Shown in pieces: positions 24,671-33,560 of a stretch of DNA of 64,000 nt. The notes under the pieces were generated by a model. The model was not told the DNA's origin. It did no database searches and was given only the letters and a program-made list of their open reading frames with translations. The stretch spans positions 5,642,001-5,706,000 of the forward strand of contig OZ253536.1 of assembly GCA_965262425.1 (NCBI GenBank), written 5' to 3'. The stretch is from CAZOZZ01 sp965262425. GTDB lineage: Bacteria; Acidobacteriota; Terriglobia; 20CM-2-55-15. Position numbers and translations under genes: made by a program. Position 1 is the stretch's first letter. The number at the start of each line of letters is the position of its first letter.

Positions 24671-25547
24671 AGCTGTTTGCCGCGTTTGCCGCCATCGCCC
24701 TTTCCCACAGGAACCTCGCCTTCATCCGGTCCGAGATCTGCTCGAAGTGAGGCAAGGGACCATCCCATCGGAGTTGGTCGACAGAATCGAAAACCAAGGC
24801 ATCCGTCCGTAAGGTGGCCAGGTCGCGGAACAATAGAGCCAGTTCCCATTGTTCGACCAGCGTCGAGGAGAGCGAGCTCGCGCCGCGTACAGGTACGAGC
24901 CAGGTATCGGCGTCTTTCGGAATGTCCTCGAGATGGGGGTAGAGGCCAAGAACGATGGCCGCCGACTTCGCACCCCATCCGCGTAAACCTGGAAACCCAT
25001 CGGCGCTGTCGCCGACAAGGGCAAGGTAGTCTGGAATAGATTCCGGTGCCACTCCGAACTTCTCGCGCACTCCGTCAGCGTTACGGATCTGGTTCTTTCG
25101 CCGATCGAGCTGCAGGACCCTGTCGCCGACGACACATTGTCCCAGATCCTTGTCCGGCGTGCAGATGAGAACCCGGTTGACTCGTTTGTCCGCTGCCGCT
25201 TTCCACGCTGCGGCCGCAAGTGCATCATCGGCTTCTTGTTCGACCATGGGCCAGACGACAACTCCCAGCGCCCGGAGTGCCTCCTCGAGTGGAACAAACT
25301 GGCTGCGGAGGTCCGGTTCGATCCCTTCGCCGGTCTTGTAGCCTGCGTATAAGTCGTTGCGAAATGATTCGATCACGTGATCGGTCGCTACTCCCAGGTG
25401 GGTCGACCCGTTCTCGATCATTCCAATCACCGAACCGATCACCCCTCGCATGGCGCCGATCTCGTTCCCGGCCTCATCCTTCGAGGATGGCACAGCAAAA
25501 AAGTGTCGAAATAATTCGTATGTTCCGTCGATGAGATGGACGTCCAT
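24669..25547 (-). CDS. 5'-3' exonuclease/flap endonuclease (polymerase I N-terminal type)
   Basis: A 292-residue stand-alone FEN-family nuclease. The ATG at 25547 (gggggagtc upstream) gives MDVHLIDGTYELFRHFFA, the start expected for this fold; a longer upstream frame is ignored. Metal-binding acidic clusters are seen: LIDGTYELFR (first Asp), WPMVEQEADDALAAAAW (E-ADD), CTPDKDLGQCV (D-K-D), and the helix-hairpin-helix region DYLALVGDSADGFPGLRGWGAKSA. It removes 5' flaps or RNA primers. Acidobacterial and actinobacterial genomes often carry such paralogues beside pol I. The stop codon is formed at the edge of the repeat element. Confidence 0.85.
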   Translation of the reverse strand: MDVHLIDGTYELFRHFFAVPSSKDEAGNEIGAMRGVIGSVIGMIENGSTHLGVATDHVIESFRNDLYAGYKTGEGIEPDLRSQFVPLEEALRALGVVVWPMVEQEADDALAAAAWKAAADKRVNRVLICTPDKDLGQCVVGDRVLQLDRRKNQIRNADGVREKFGVAPESIPDYLALVGDSADGFPGLRGWGAKSAAIVLGLYPHLEDIPKDADTWLVPVRGASSLSSTLVEQWELALLFRDLATLRTDALVFDSVDQLRWDGPLPHFEQISDRMKARFLWERAMAANAANS

Positions 25548-25674
25548 CCGGAAGACTCCCCCCCTTGGCAGGAAATGACCAGAATACACGCTGCAAAGGC
25601 CAAGTGGCAACTGATACAACAATTTACAAGATCAGCGGTCCGCTGCCACGCATTTGTACTAGAATATATGACTT

Positions 25675-26013
25675 ATGGCTCAGCATCGTTATCTGGGGGA
25701 GTTTGAGCAGGTCGTTCTGCTGGCCTTGATGCGTCTCGGACCCGAAGCTTACGGTGTGACCATCCGCCGGGAAATCCAGGAACGCACCGGACGGAGAGTC
25801 TCGCTTGGTGCCATTTATCCGACAATGGACCGCCTGGAAGGGAAGGGCCTGGTCCGTTCCTACGTCGGCAGCCCGACTCCGGAGCGCGGTGGCCGAGCGA
25901 AGAGACATTTCAGACTCGAACCGCGGGGTGTCGAGGCTCTGAACCGCTCAAGAGAACTGTTCACTGCCCTGTGGTCGGGGTTCGAACCACAGATCGATTC
26001 GAGGTCTGAATGA
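25675..26013 (+). CDS. PadR-family transcriptional regulator
   Basis: A 112-residue winged-helix protein: LGEFEQVVLLALMRLGPEAYGVTIRREI (helices 1-2), TGRRVSLGAIYPTMDRLEGKGLV (recognition helix) and a beta wing with RAKRHFRLEPRGVEAL. The typical PadR C-terminal helix for dimerisation is short. Its stop overlaps the ATG of the next gene, a large permease (ATGA). This pairing is very common in Acidobacteriota, where PadR probably controls the permease. Confidence 0.9.
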   Translation: MAQHRYLGEFEQVVLLALMRLGPEAYGVTIRREIQERTGRRVSLGAIYPTMDRLEGKGLVRSYVGSPTPERGGRAKRHFRLEPRGVEALNRSRELFTALWSGFEPQIDSRSE

Positions 26014-28720
26014 AGGGTCCAACCGAGATCTCTCGTGTTCTCCGTATCGTGTCGCGATTTCTGCCGGCCAGACAGCGGAGGCACATTCTGGGTGACATCC
26101 TTGAGGAATATCGGAACGATGTTCTTCCTCGGACAGGTCGATTAAGAGCGGATTTGTGGTTCTGGAGACGTTTGGCGGAAAGCATCGTAATGGATGCGGC
26201 ATTTCGCGCGGGCTATCGGTTGTCGGACCGCCAACCGAGCCACGGGGCACCAGGCGATCCTCTGGTCACGAAATACATGTCGGACTGGTCTTTGTGGCAG
26301 GACTTTCGCTACGCCCTTCGAGTGCTTCTGGAGAGACCCGTTTTTACCGGCGTCTCGGTACTGACACTGGCGTTGTCCATTGGAATCGGTACGGCCATCT
26401 ATAGCGTCGTTGACGGAATTCTCCTGGAACCGCTTCCTTATGCGGATCCGGATCGACTTGTTCTCGTACGAGCCGATGTTGAAGGTTTGGAATCTGTCGC
26501 CGTGCTATCGGGCCCGGAACTGCTGGACCTCCGGGAACAGGGAAACTTGTTCGAAGCCTTCGGTGGCGTGTGGGCCAGCCCGGCCTCCGTCGGAGAAGGC
26601 AGGGACCAGGAGCCCATACAATACGCGTGGGTCACCGCCAACCTGTTCGGCATGCTCGGAGTCGACCCCCACCTCGGTCGCCACTTTCTCGAAGAAGAGG
26701 ATCAACCCAACGGTCCGACGCCCGTCATGCTCAGTTTCGATCTCTGGCAGCGCCGTTACGGGGGAGATCCATCCATCGTCGGCCGGCGAATTCAGATTGC
26801 GGACGGTCGCCGCACCGTCGTCGGTGTGATGCCCGAAGACTTCAGATTGTTTCGCGGCGGCTCGGACAATCCACTGCAGACCGAACTGGACGCCTGGATT
26901 CCCCAGACTTACTGGGTCGATCGGGATTTGAGGTGGATTCGGATCATCGCCCGGCTGAAGCCCGGTGTCAGCCTGGAGCAGGCGGCAGCGAACCTGGATG
27001 ACATCGCGGCCCGGCTTGAAGAGGAGCATGGCTCGGAGTACGACGTGGCCGGTGGTATCGGGTTGCGTTTGATCCCTCTTCATCGCGATATGGTGGATCC
27101 CATCCGGCCCGCCATGCTGACCCTTCTCGTTGCCGTAGGTTTTCTCATATTGATCGCGTGCGCCAACATCTCAGGTCTCTTGTTGGGCCGATACAAGGGG
27201 AGGGAGCGGGAACTTGCCCTGAGGACCGCTCTTGGCGCGGGCCGTAAGCGAATTGTCCAGCAAATCCTGACTGAAAACCTGCTGCTGGCGTTTACCGGCG
27301 GCTTGCTGGGTTTGCTGTTGGCGCAGTGGGGTGTGGACCTGATTCTCGCCCTCAAACCGCCGCATCTGCCCCGGCTGGAAAACGTGGAAATGGACTTCAC
27401 GGTCCTGGGTGTTGCCCTGGCGACCATCATCGCGTGCGGCACCCTGTTTACGCTGGCTCCAGGCGTCCAGGCGCTGCGGCTCGACATCAATCGGACTCTG
27501 AAACAGGGGGGTCCCGCCACTCGGGGATCGATGGGGAAGCGCCTCCGCGAGTTCCTCGTCGTGTCGGAGGTTGCATTGTGCCTGGCCTTACTGATCGGGG
27601 CGGGCCTCATGGTCCGAACGTTTGCCGGTGTACTCGAAATCGATCTCGGATTCAATCCCTCCCGTGTCTTGACATTCGACGTTGCCACCGCAAACGAGAC
27701 GTATCGAGATACTGAAAGCCGTTGGACGTTCTATCGTGAGCTGACAAACCGGTTGGAGAGTTTGCCGGGAGTCGAGCGAACCGGTGGGATCTTCAACCTT
27801 CCGCTCGGTGGAGGGCTGCTGACGGCGCCATATGCGGTCGACAACCAGAGTGAGCGAAACTGGGGCCAGCTGACCGCACAGTATCGGCCGATCATTCCGG
27901 GATATTTCGAATCGATGCGAACGCCGCTGTTGTCCGGCCGGTTCATTGACCCCCGTGACAGTCAGGCGGATCAACTGATGGTTGTCGTGGACGAGACCCT
28001 GGCCGAACGGGAGTGGGGTGAAGAGAATCCCATCGGTAAAAAGATCAAGATCGAATTGAACATCGGCAACTCCAACCCCCAATGGGCCGAGGTCGTCGGC
28101 GTCATTCCCCACGTTCGCCTCGAGGATGTTCGAAGAATTGGGCTTCCTCAGATCTACGTTCCGATCTGGGACGTTTCCCGCCCACGCTTGACCATGACGG
28201 TCCGCACCACGCTGGAACCCATGAGCATGGTTTCGATCATACGTTCCGAGGTTCTCGCCATGGGGCCAGGGCGTCCCGTGCGTGCCTTCCGGACGATGGA
28301 TTCCTTTGTCGCCGAGTCTACCGCGGACACCCGCTTTGCCGCGATGTTGATGAGTGTGTTTGCGGTCATGGCCGCCATCCTGGCCTCGGTCGGCCTTTAC
28401 GGTGTGATGCCTATGTCGTCAAGCAGAGAGGTTCGGAGATCGGAGTCCGAATTGCCCTGGGAGCCCGCCGGAAGGACATTTTAGGACTGATTGTCGGGAA
28501 GGGCATGACCCTGGCCCTCACCGGGATTGCCCTGGGTCTCTTGCTCTCTCTCGGGCTGACACGGCTGTTGTCGAGCATTCTCTACGGCGTGCGGTCGGTA
28601 GATGCCACCACCTTTGCAGCGGTCTCGGTCATCATGATCGTGGTCGCCTTCCTTGCCACCTACGTGCCGGCCCGTCGCGCGAGCAGGATCGACCCGCTTG
28701 GTGTGCTGCGACACGAGTAA
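26010..28720 (+). pseudogene. MacB/FtsX-type (ADOP-like) permease with a single-base frameshift near 28415
   Basis: The frame from 26010 encodes an N-terminal soluble segment with RFLPARQRRHILGDILEEYR (typical acidobacterial duplicated permease start), the first MacB_PCD region (FRYALRVLLERPVFTGVSVL), an FtsX domain with three helices around residues 365-500, and a second MacB-type extracellular region. At GLYGVM the frame is lost and stops at 28484. The correct continuation AYVVKQRGSEIGVRIALGAR, ending RRASRIDPLGVLRHE, is in the +2-shifted frame to 28720. Restoring one base in ATG(G)CC near 28415 gives a full protein of about 900 residues. This may be a real mutation or a sequencing error. 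Such permeases act with a separate ATPase in export or lipoprotein handling. Confidence 0.85.
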
Positions 28721-28816
28721 TTCCGATAAATCTGATAAATCTCTCCCCGCTTGCCCATGATCCTTGGGGCTGCTATCCTCCCTCATCTCAACGTTTCATG
28801 TCTCGAGGAGTTGCCC

Positions 28817-30427
28817 ATGTCACACGCACCGTCTCACAAGATCGGCGGCGTCGAAATCAATGCGTCGGTGTCTGACGAATTTGCGAAGATCCTCTCGCCG
28901 GATGCGCTCGAATTCGTCGCAATGCTTTGTCGGAAGTTCGAAGCCCGTCGCCGCGAACTATTGGAGCGTCGGATCGCGGTTCAGGCCGACCTGGATGCCG
29001 GAAAACTTCCGCAATTCCTGCCCGAGACAGAGGAGATCCGCAAGTCCGAATGGAAGATCGCCCCCTTACCGGACGACCTTCTGGACCGTCGCGTGGAAAT
29101 AACGGGTCCGGTTGAGCGCAAGATGGTCATCAACGCCCTCAATTCCGGCGCGAAGGTCTTCATGTCCGACTTTGAGGATTCACATTCTCCCACGTGGGAA
29201 GGAACCATCCAGGGACATATCAACCTTCGCGACGCGATCGACGGGACAATCACTTTCACAGCGCCGAACGGCAAGTTTTACAAGCTCAACGACGAAACCG
29301 CCGTCCTTCTGGTCCGGCCGCGCGGGTGGCATCTGCCCGAGAAGAACGTCACTCTCGATGGGGAACCGATATCGGGCGGGATCATGGACTTCGGACTGTA
29401 TTTTTTTCACAACCACGCCAGGCTCAAGGCAAACGGAACCGGCCCCTACTTCTACCTGCCGAAGATGGAGAACCACCTTGAAGCCCGGTTGTGGAACGAC
29501 ATCTTTGTGACCGCCCAGGACGGTCTCGGAGTTCCCCAGGGGACCATCAAGGGGACGGTCCTGATCGAGACCATTCTGGCGGCTTTCGAAATGGATGAGA
29601 TTCTCTACGAACTGCGGGAGCACAGCGCGGGACTGAACTGCGGACGATGGGACTACATCTTCAGCTTCATCAAGCGGCTCCAGAAGAACCCGGAGTTCAT
29701 CCTGCCGAATCGGGCCGATGTGACCATGACTCAGCACTTCCTGCGTTCCTACACGCAGTTGGCCATCAAGACCTGTCACAGGAGAGGCGCGCCCGCAATG
29801 GGTGGGATGGCGCCGCAGATCCCCATCAAGAACAACCCGGAGGCCAACGAAACGGCGTTGTCCAAGGTGCGAGAGGACAAAGAGCGTGAGGCCACCGATG
29901 GCCACGACGGAACCTGGGTGGCCCACCCCGGCCTGGTGGAAACGGCAATGAAGGAGTTCGATGCAGTCCTGGGAGATCGTCCGAACCAGATCGATCGGCT
30001 GAGAGAGGATGTTCATGTCACCGCGGAAGATCTGTTGAAAGTTCCCGAAGGCTCCATCACGGAGGAGGGCTTCAGGACCAACATCAACGTCGGCGTCCTG
30101 TACATGGCGGCCTGGCTCGGGGGTAACGGCTGCGTTCCTCTTTACAACCTGATGGAAGATGCCGCGACCGCGGAAATCTCCCGAACGCAGGTCTGGCAGT
30201 GGATCCGGCATCCCAGAGGGATCCTGGCCGATGGGCGGGAAGTGACACTGGACCTGTTTCACGAGATGCTGGCTGAGGAACTGACCAAGATCCGCGGGAT
30301 CGTCGGCGAAGAAGCGTGGAAGTCCGGGACCTATGAACTGGCCGGAAAGCTTTTCGATCAGATCACATTGAATGACGATTTGGAAGAGTTCCTGACCCTG
30401 CGTGCCTACAAGCATCTCGGCTCGTGA
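28817..30427 (+). CDS. aceB: Malate synthase A
   Basis: A 536-residue enzyme, normal for the A isoform (about 530). ATG at 28817 is chosen over upstream frame because of ctcgaggagttgcc ahead of it. Conserved parts: EITGPVERKMVINALNSGAKVFMSDFEDS, the glyoxylate-site RPRGWHLPEKN, FGLYFFHNHARL, ETILAAFEMDEILYELREHS and MGGMAPQIPIKN. It condenses glyoxylate with acetyl-CoA to malate in the glyoxylate shunt. No isocitrate lyase gene is in the window, so glyoxylate may come from elsewhere in the genome or from purine/allantoin breakdown (inference, given the nitrogen theme). A palindromic repeat follows. Confidence 0.95.
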   Translation: MSHAPSHKIGGVEINASVSDEFAKILSPDALEFVAMLCRKFEARRRELLERRIAVQADLDAGKLPQFLPETEEIRKSEWKIAPLPDDLLDRRVEITGPVERKMVINALNSGAKVFMSDFEDSHSPTWEGTIQGHINLRDAIDGTITFTAPNGKFYKLNDETAVLLVRPRGWHLPEKNVTLDGEPISGGIMDFGLYFFHNHARLKANGTGPYFYLPKMENHLEARLWNDIFVTAQDGLGVPQGTIKGTVLIETILAAFEMDEILYELREHSAGLNCGRWDYIFSFIKRLQKNPEFILPNRADVTMTQHFLRSYTQLAIKTCHRRGAPAMGGMAPQIPIKNNPEANETALSKVREDKEREATDGHDGTWVAHPGLVETAMKEFDAVLGDRPNQIDRLREDVHVTAEDLLKVPEGSITEEGFRTNINVGVLYMAAWLGGNGCVPLYNLMEDAATAEISRTQVWQWIRHPRGILADGREVTLDLFHEMLAEELTKIRGIVGEEAWKSGTYELAGKLFDQITLNDDLEEFLTLRAYKHLGS

Positions 30428-30457
30428 CCTGAACCCGAGCGCAAGTGGATAAATCCG

Positions 30458-30574
30458 GAAGTTCAACGCGAAGACGCGAAATCGCAAAGAACGCAAAGTT
30501 GTTTTGTCAGGACGTCTCTCCCCAGAAAACAAACTTGCGACCTCTGCGTCTTGGCGTCTTTGCGTTGAACTTCC
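30458..30574. repeat. CAACGC palindromic repeat between aceB and urtE
   Basis: The ends GGAAGTTCAACGC and GCGTTGAACTTCC are exact inverted copies. The arms continue with imperfect gaagacgcgaaa / gcgtcttggcgtc pairing around a tttgtc loop. It is the same family as 8961-9388 and 11631-11703. Lying between convergent genes, it may limit read-through in both directions. Confidence 0.65.
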
Positions 30575-30583
30575 CGTCTCCCC

Positions 30584-31279
30584 TTAGACCCTGAGGTGGC
30601 GGTGAATCAATTCGGACGAAAGCTCTGACGTCGGGCCTTCGGCGACGACCTTTCTCCGGTCCATCAAGTAGAAGTGGTGGCCGATGTCCTGAACGAACGC
30701 CAGGTACTGCTCCACCATCACGACAGTGATCTTCAACTCATTGACGAGCCGTCCCAGGACATTGCCGATCTCCTGAATGATGTTGGGTTGTATCCCCTCT
30801 GTCGGCTCATCGAGCAACAGTACCTTGGGCCGTCCGATCAGGGATCGAGCGATTGCCAGTTGCTGTTGCTGACCGCCCGAGAGGTTTCCGCCCATCCGGC
30901 CGGACATTGTCTTGAGCACTGGAAAAAGATCGTAAACTTCTTCGGGTACTTCGGTCAGTCCGTCTTGCCTGGCCTCGAGTCCAATGCGGAGATTTTCTTC
31001 GACCGTGAGTTGGGGGAAGATCCGGCGGCCTTGTGGAACCAGTCCCAGGCCTGCCCGAGCTCGCGCGTCCGGAGTCAGGTGGGTCACGTCGACGTCCCCA
31101 AGGTAAACAGTTCCCGAATCTGGTTTGAGCGCGCCCATGATGTTCATCAGCAGGGTCGTCTTTCCGACGCCGTTCCTGCCGATGATGCAGGTGACCCGGG
31201 ACTCGGGTATGCTCATGCTGATGTTGTCAAACACCTGGGCCGCACCGTAGGAAAACGAAAGGTTCTGGATTTCAAGCAT
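30584..31279 (-). CDS. urtE: Urea ABC transporter ATP-binding subunit UrtE
   Basis: A 231-residue LivF-type ATPase: Walker A GRNGVGKTT, signature LSGGQQQQLAIAR, Walker B KVLLLDEPTEGIQPNII, and H-loop replaced as usual by MVEQYLAFV. The DEPTEGIQP sequence is characteristic of UrtE rather than generic LivF. It energises urea import with UrtD. It is the last gene of the minus-strand operon, starting 3 bp after the urtD stop. Confidence 0.92.
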   Translation of the reverse strand: MLEIQNLSFSYGAAQVFDNISMSIPESRVTCIIGRNGVGKTTLLMNIMGALKPDSGTVYLGDVDVTHLTPDARARAGLGLVPQGRRIFPQLTVEENLRIGLEARQDGLTEVPEEVYDLFPVLKTMSGRMGGNLSGGQQQQLAIARSLIGRPKVLLLDEPTEGIQPNIIQEIGNVLGRLVNELKITVVMVEQYLAFVQDIGHHFYLMDRRKVVAEGPTSELSSELIHRHLRV

Positions 31280-31282
31280 GGG

Positions 31283-32062
31283 TTAACGTCCCAGGTACGC
31301 TTCGATAACCTCGGGGTTCTGTTGGATTTCCCGCATCGGTCCCTGGGCCAGTACTTTCCCCTCGTTGAGAACCGTCACCTCGGCGTCGAGATGTCGCACG
31401 AAATCCATATCGTGCTCGATCACCAGCATGGTGTGATGTCCCTTGAGTCGCAGCAGAAGCTCCGCCGTTCCGAAGGCCTCCGCGTCACTCAAGCCGGCAG
31501 CGGGCTCATCGACCAGGAGCAACTGGGGTTTTGCGATGAGCAGCATCGCAATCTCGAGAGCCTGTCTCTGGCCATGACCGAGGTTCTCTGCCTTCATGCC
31601 GGCCGAATAGGCGAGGCCCACCGATTCGAGGACTTCGAATATGGAGTTCTTGACCTTCAGTGAAGGACGCCTCCAGATATTATCCAGAATCCCGTGGCTG
31701 CCCGGCAACGCGAGCTCGACGTTCTCATAGACGGTGAGGCTTCCAAATCCCTTCGGTGTTTGAAACTTCCGGCCGACGCCCCGTCGTGCGATCTGGAATT
31801 CGCTCCAGCCTGTGATATCGGTGCCGTCGAAGATAACCCTGCCGCCCGCCAGCCGTGTCTTGCCGCTGATGACGTCGCACAGCGTTGTCTTGCCGGCGCC
31901 GTTCGGTCCGATGACGACCCGCAGTTCGTCGCGCGTGATCTCCAGATGTTCGATATCCAGGGCCTTGAAGCCGTCGAACACAGCCGTCGCGTTTTCGAGC
32001 GCGAGAATGTGATCGACACTCGTCACGGGCTCTGTGTCAGGTTGCAGGGTGGATCGGCTCAT
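31283..32062 (-). CDS. urtD: Urea ABC transporter ATP-binding subunit UrtD
   Basis: A 259-residue LivG-type ATPase from the ATG at 32062 (aacaggagca upstream); a longer frame into urtC is not needed. It shows Walker A GPNGAGKTT, the LivG-specific FQTPKGFGSLTVYENVELAL, signature LGHGQRQALEIA (LSGGQ variant normal for UrtD), Walker B QLLLVDEPAAGLSDAE and the MLVIEHDMDFV switch His. It pairs with UrtE on the cytoplasmic side of UrtBC. It begins 10 bp after urtC. Confidence 0.92.
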   Translation of the reverse strand: MSRSTLQPDTEPVTSVDHILALENATAVFDGFKALDIEHLEITRDELRVVIGPNGAGKTTLCDVISGKTRLAGGRVIFDGTDITGWSEFQIARRGVGRKFQTPKGFGSLTVYENVELALPGSHGILDNIWRRPSLKVKNSIFEVLESVGLAYSAGMKAENLGHGQRQALEIAMLLIAKPQLLLVDEPAAGLSDAEAFGTAELLLRLKGHHTMLVIEHDMDFVRHLDAEVTVLNEGKVLAQGPMREIQQNPEVIEAYLGR

Positions 32063-32072
32063 TGCTCCTGTT

Positions 32073-33551
32073 TCACTTCCAGGCCATAAGTATCCTGGCT
32101 CCAAGGCCAAGACCTTCGGCGTGCTTCGTGCGGTCCGCCCACCGCAAGTAGACGTAAACCGCGAAGGTCGACAGCACCACCAGGTATTTCAAAACGTCCA
32201 TGGATGACGGCATCATTCCAAGTGCCTCGGTGACGATCAGCCATCCCAGACCGCACAGGGGAATTGCGGTGTGGGCCACGCGTCCCCAGCAGATGGCCGC
32301 CGCGCCTCCCAGCATGATCAAGTACTGAACTTCGACCCCGGCGACCAGGAGATTGGATCCGACGTCGGGGAGGAAGCCGAGCTTGTCGACTATGAGGAAA
32401 GCCTCTGTGAAGGCTACCCCAAGCAACAAACGGCCCACGCGTCCACCGGAGCGCACTTCATCTTCCAGGCGCTCCCATAATCCGGCCATGCCGTTAGGGA
32501 AAAACAGGACTGCCAGGAACATCCCTCCCTGAATGAAAGGCCATGCGCCGGGCATGTCGGTCGTCAAGGCCGAGTACATGAAGTTCACAAGCAGGGCGCC
32601 GAATACCGCTCCCCAGAGTTTCCCGCGGCCGCCGACCGCTACCCAGATGACCATCCAGATAGAATCTTCAACCCGCATCACGTTCGGTGTGATGATACCG
32701 TTTTGCGGAACGTACAGGACCCCTGCCACACCTCCGATCAACGCCGCCAAGCCAAAGGCGAAGACTTTATAGAGGTCCGCTCGATAGCCCGTGAAGTAGA
32801 GGCGCGTTTCGTTGTCGCGAACCGCGATCAGAACACGCCCCAGCCGTGATCGCGTAAGGTGGCTGCACGCCCAGAAAACCAGCGTCAGCGTTGTCGCCGT
32901 GAGCAGATACAGTCCGAGAATCCAGCCATTCGTCGTGTTCAGGGGCTTGTAGAAATTTGTGAGCCCGTTCGTGCCCCCAAGCAGCATCTCATTTCGGGAG
33001 AACGCCAGGAAGGCGCCCCACGCCAATGCCTGCGTGATGATGGCGAAATATACGCCGCGCACCCTGTTCCGGAAGATGAAGAATCCGAGCACGAGCGCGA
33101 TGAGTGTCGGAACCAGCAGGGCCGCGATGAGCGCAATCGGCAGCGACGAGAAAGGAGCCCACCAGGACGGCAGCGACTCGACGTTGTTGAAGAAGAAGAA
33201 CTGGGGGATATTGTTGTATTCGGGACGGACATCGCCTCCGCCAGCGGCCAGGCTCAGGTGCATGGCCATTGCGTATCCGCCCAGACAGAAGAAAAGCGCG
33301 TGACAGAGAGACAGCGTACCGGTGAATCCCCATATCAGATCGAGGCCGACTGCCGCGATGGCAAAACAGAGATAACGTCCGATACGATTCAGGTCGTGGG
33401 GTTCGAGGACCCCAAGCAGGTTCATCACGGGTAGCGCGACAAACGCAGCCAGCAGGATGAAAACAAGCGCCCGTCTGCGGAACCGCTCAACTTCCGGATA
33501 AGAAGAAGCAACCGAGGGGAATTTGAATGTGAACCGGTCCAACAAGTTCAT
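32073..33551 (-). CDS. urtC: Urea ABC transporter permease UrtC, with long C-terminal extension
   Basis: A 492-residue LivM-type permease; UrtC is usually about 360-390 residues. The conserved core covers RIGRYLCFAIAAVGLDLIWGFTGTLSLCHALFFCLGGYAMAM, YFAIITQALAWGAFLAFSRNEMLLGGTNGLT (substrate-path region), and VAVGGRGKLWGAVFGALLVNFMYS. After about residue 365 (GLWERLEDEV) there are some 125 extra residues with three or four more hydrophobic helices (LLLGVAFTEAFLIVDKLG, AGVEVQYLIMLGGAAAICW, AIPLCGLGWLIVTEALGM, VLKYLVVLSTFAVYVYL). I do not recognise that part. The gene lies 9 bp after urtB. Confidence 0.9.
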   Translation of the reverse strand: MNLLDRFTFKFPSVASSYPEVERFRRRALVFILLAAFVALPVMNLLGVLEPHDLNRIGRYLCFAIAAVGLDLIWGFTGTLSLCHALFFCLGGYAMAMHLSLAAGGGDVRPEYNNIPQFFFFNNVESLPSWWAPFSSLPIALIAALLVPTLIALVLGFFIFRNRVRGVYFAIITQALAWGAFLAFSRNEMLLGGTNGLTNFYKPLNTTNGWILGLYLLTATTLTLVFWACSHLTRSRLGRVLIAVRDNETRLYFTGYRADLYKVFAFGLAALIGGVAGVLYVPQNGIITPNVMRVEDSIWMVIWVAVGGRGKLWGAVFGALLVNFMYSALTTDMPGAWPFIQGGMFLAVLFFPNGMAGLWERLEDEVRSGGRVGRLLLGVAFTEAFLIVDKLGFLPDVGSNLLVAGVEVQYLIMLGGAAAICWGRVAHTAIPLCGLGWLIVTEALGMMPSSMDVLKYLVVLSTFAVYVYLRWADRTKHAEGLGLGARILMAWK

Positions 33552-33560
33552 TTCCCGCTC

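Noticed and set aside
29180..30532. A 450-codon minus-strand frame opposite malate synthase
   Set aside because: aceB is unmistakable on the plus strand, and this frame is compositionally a shadow.
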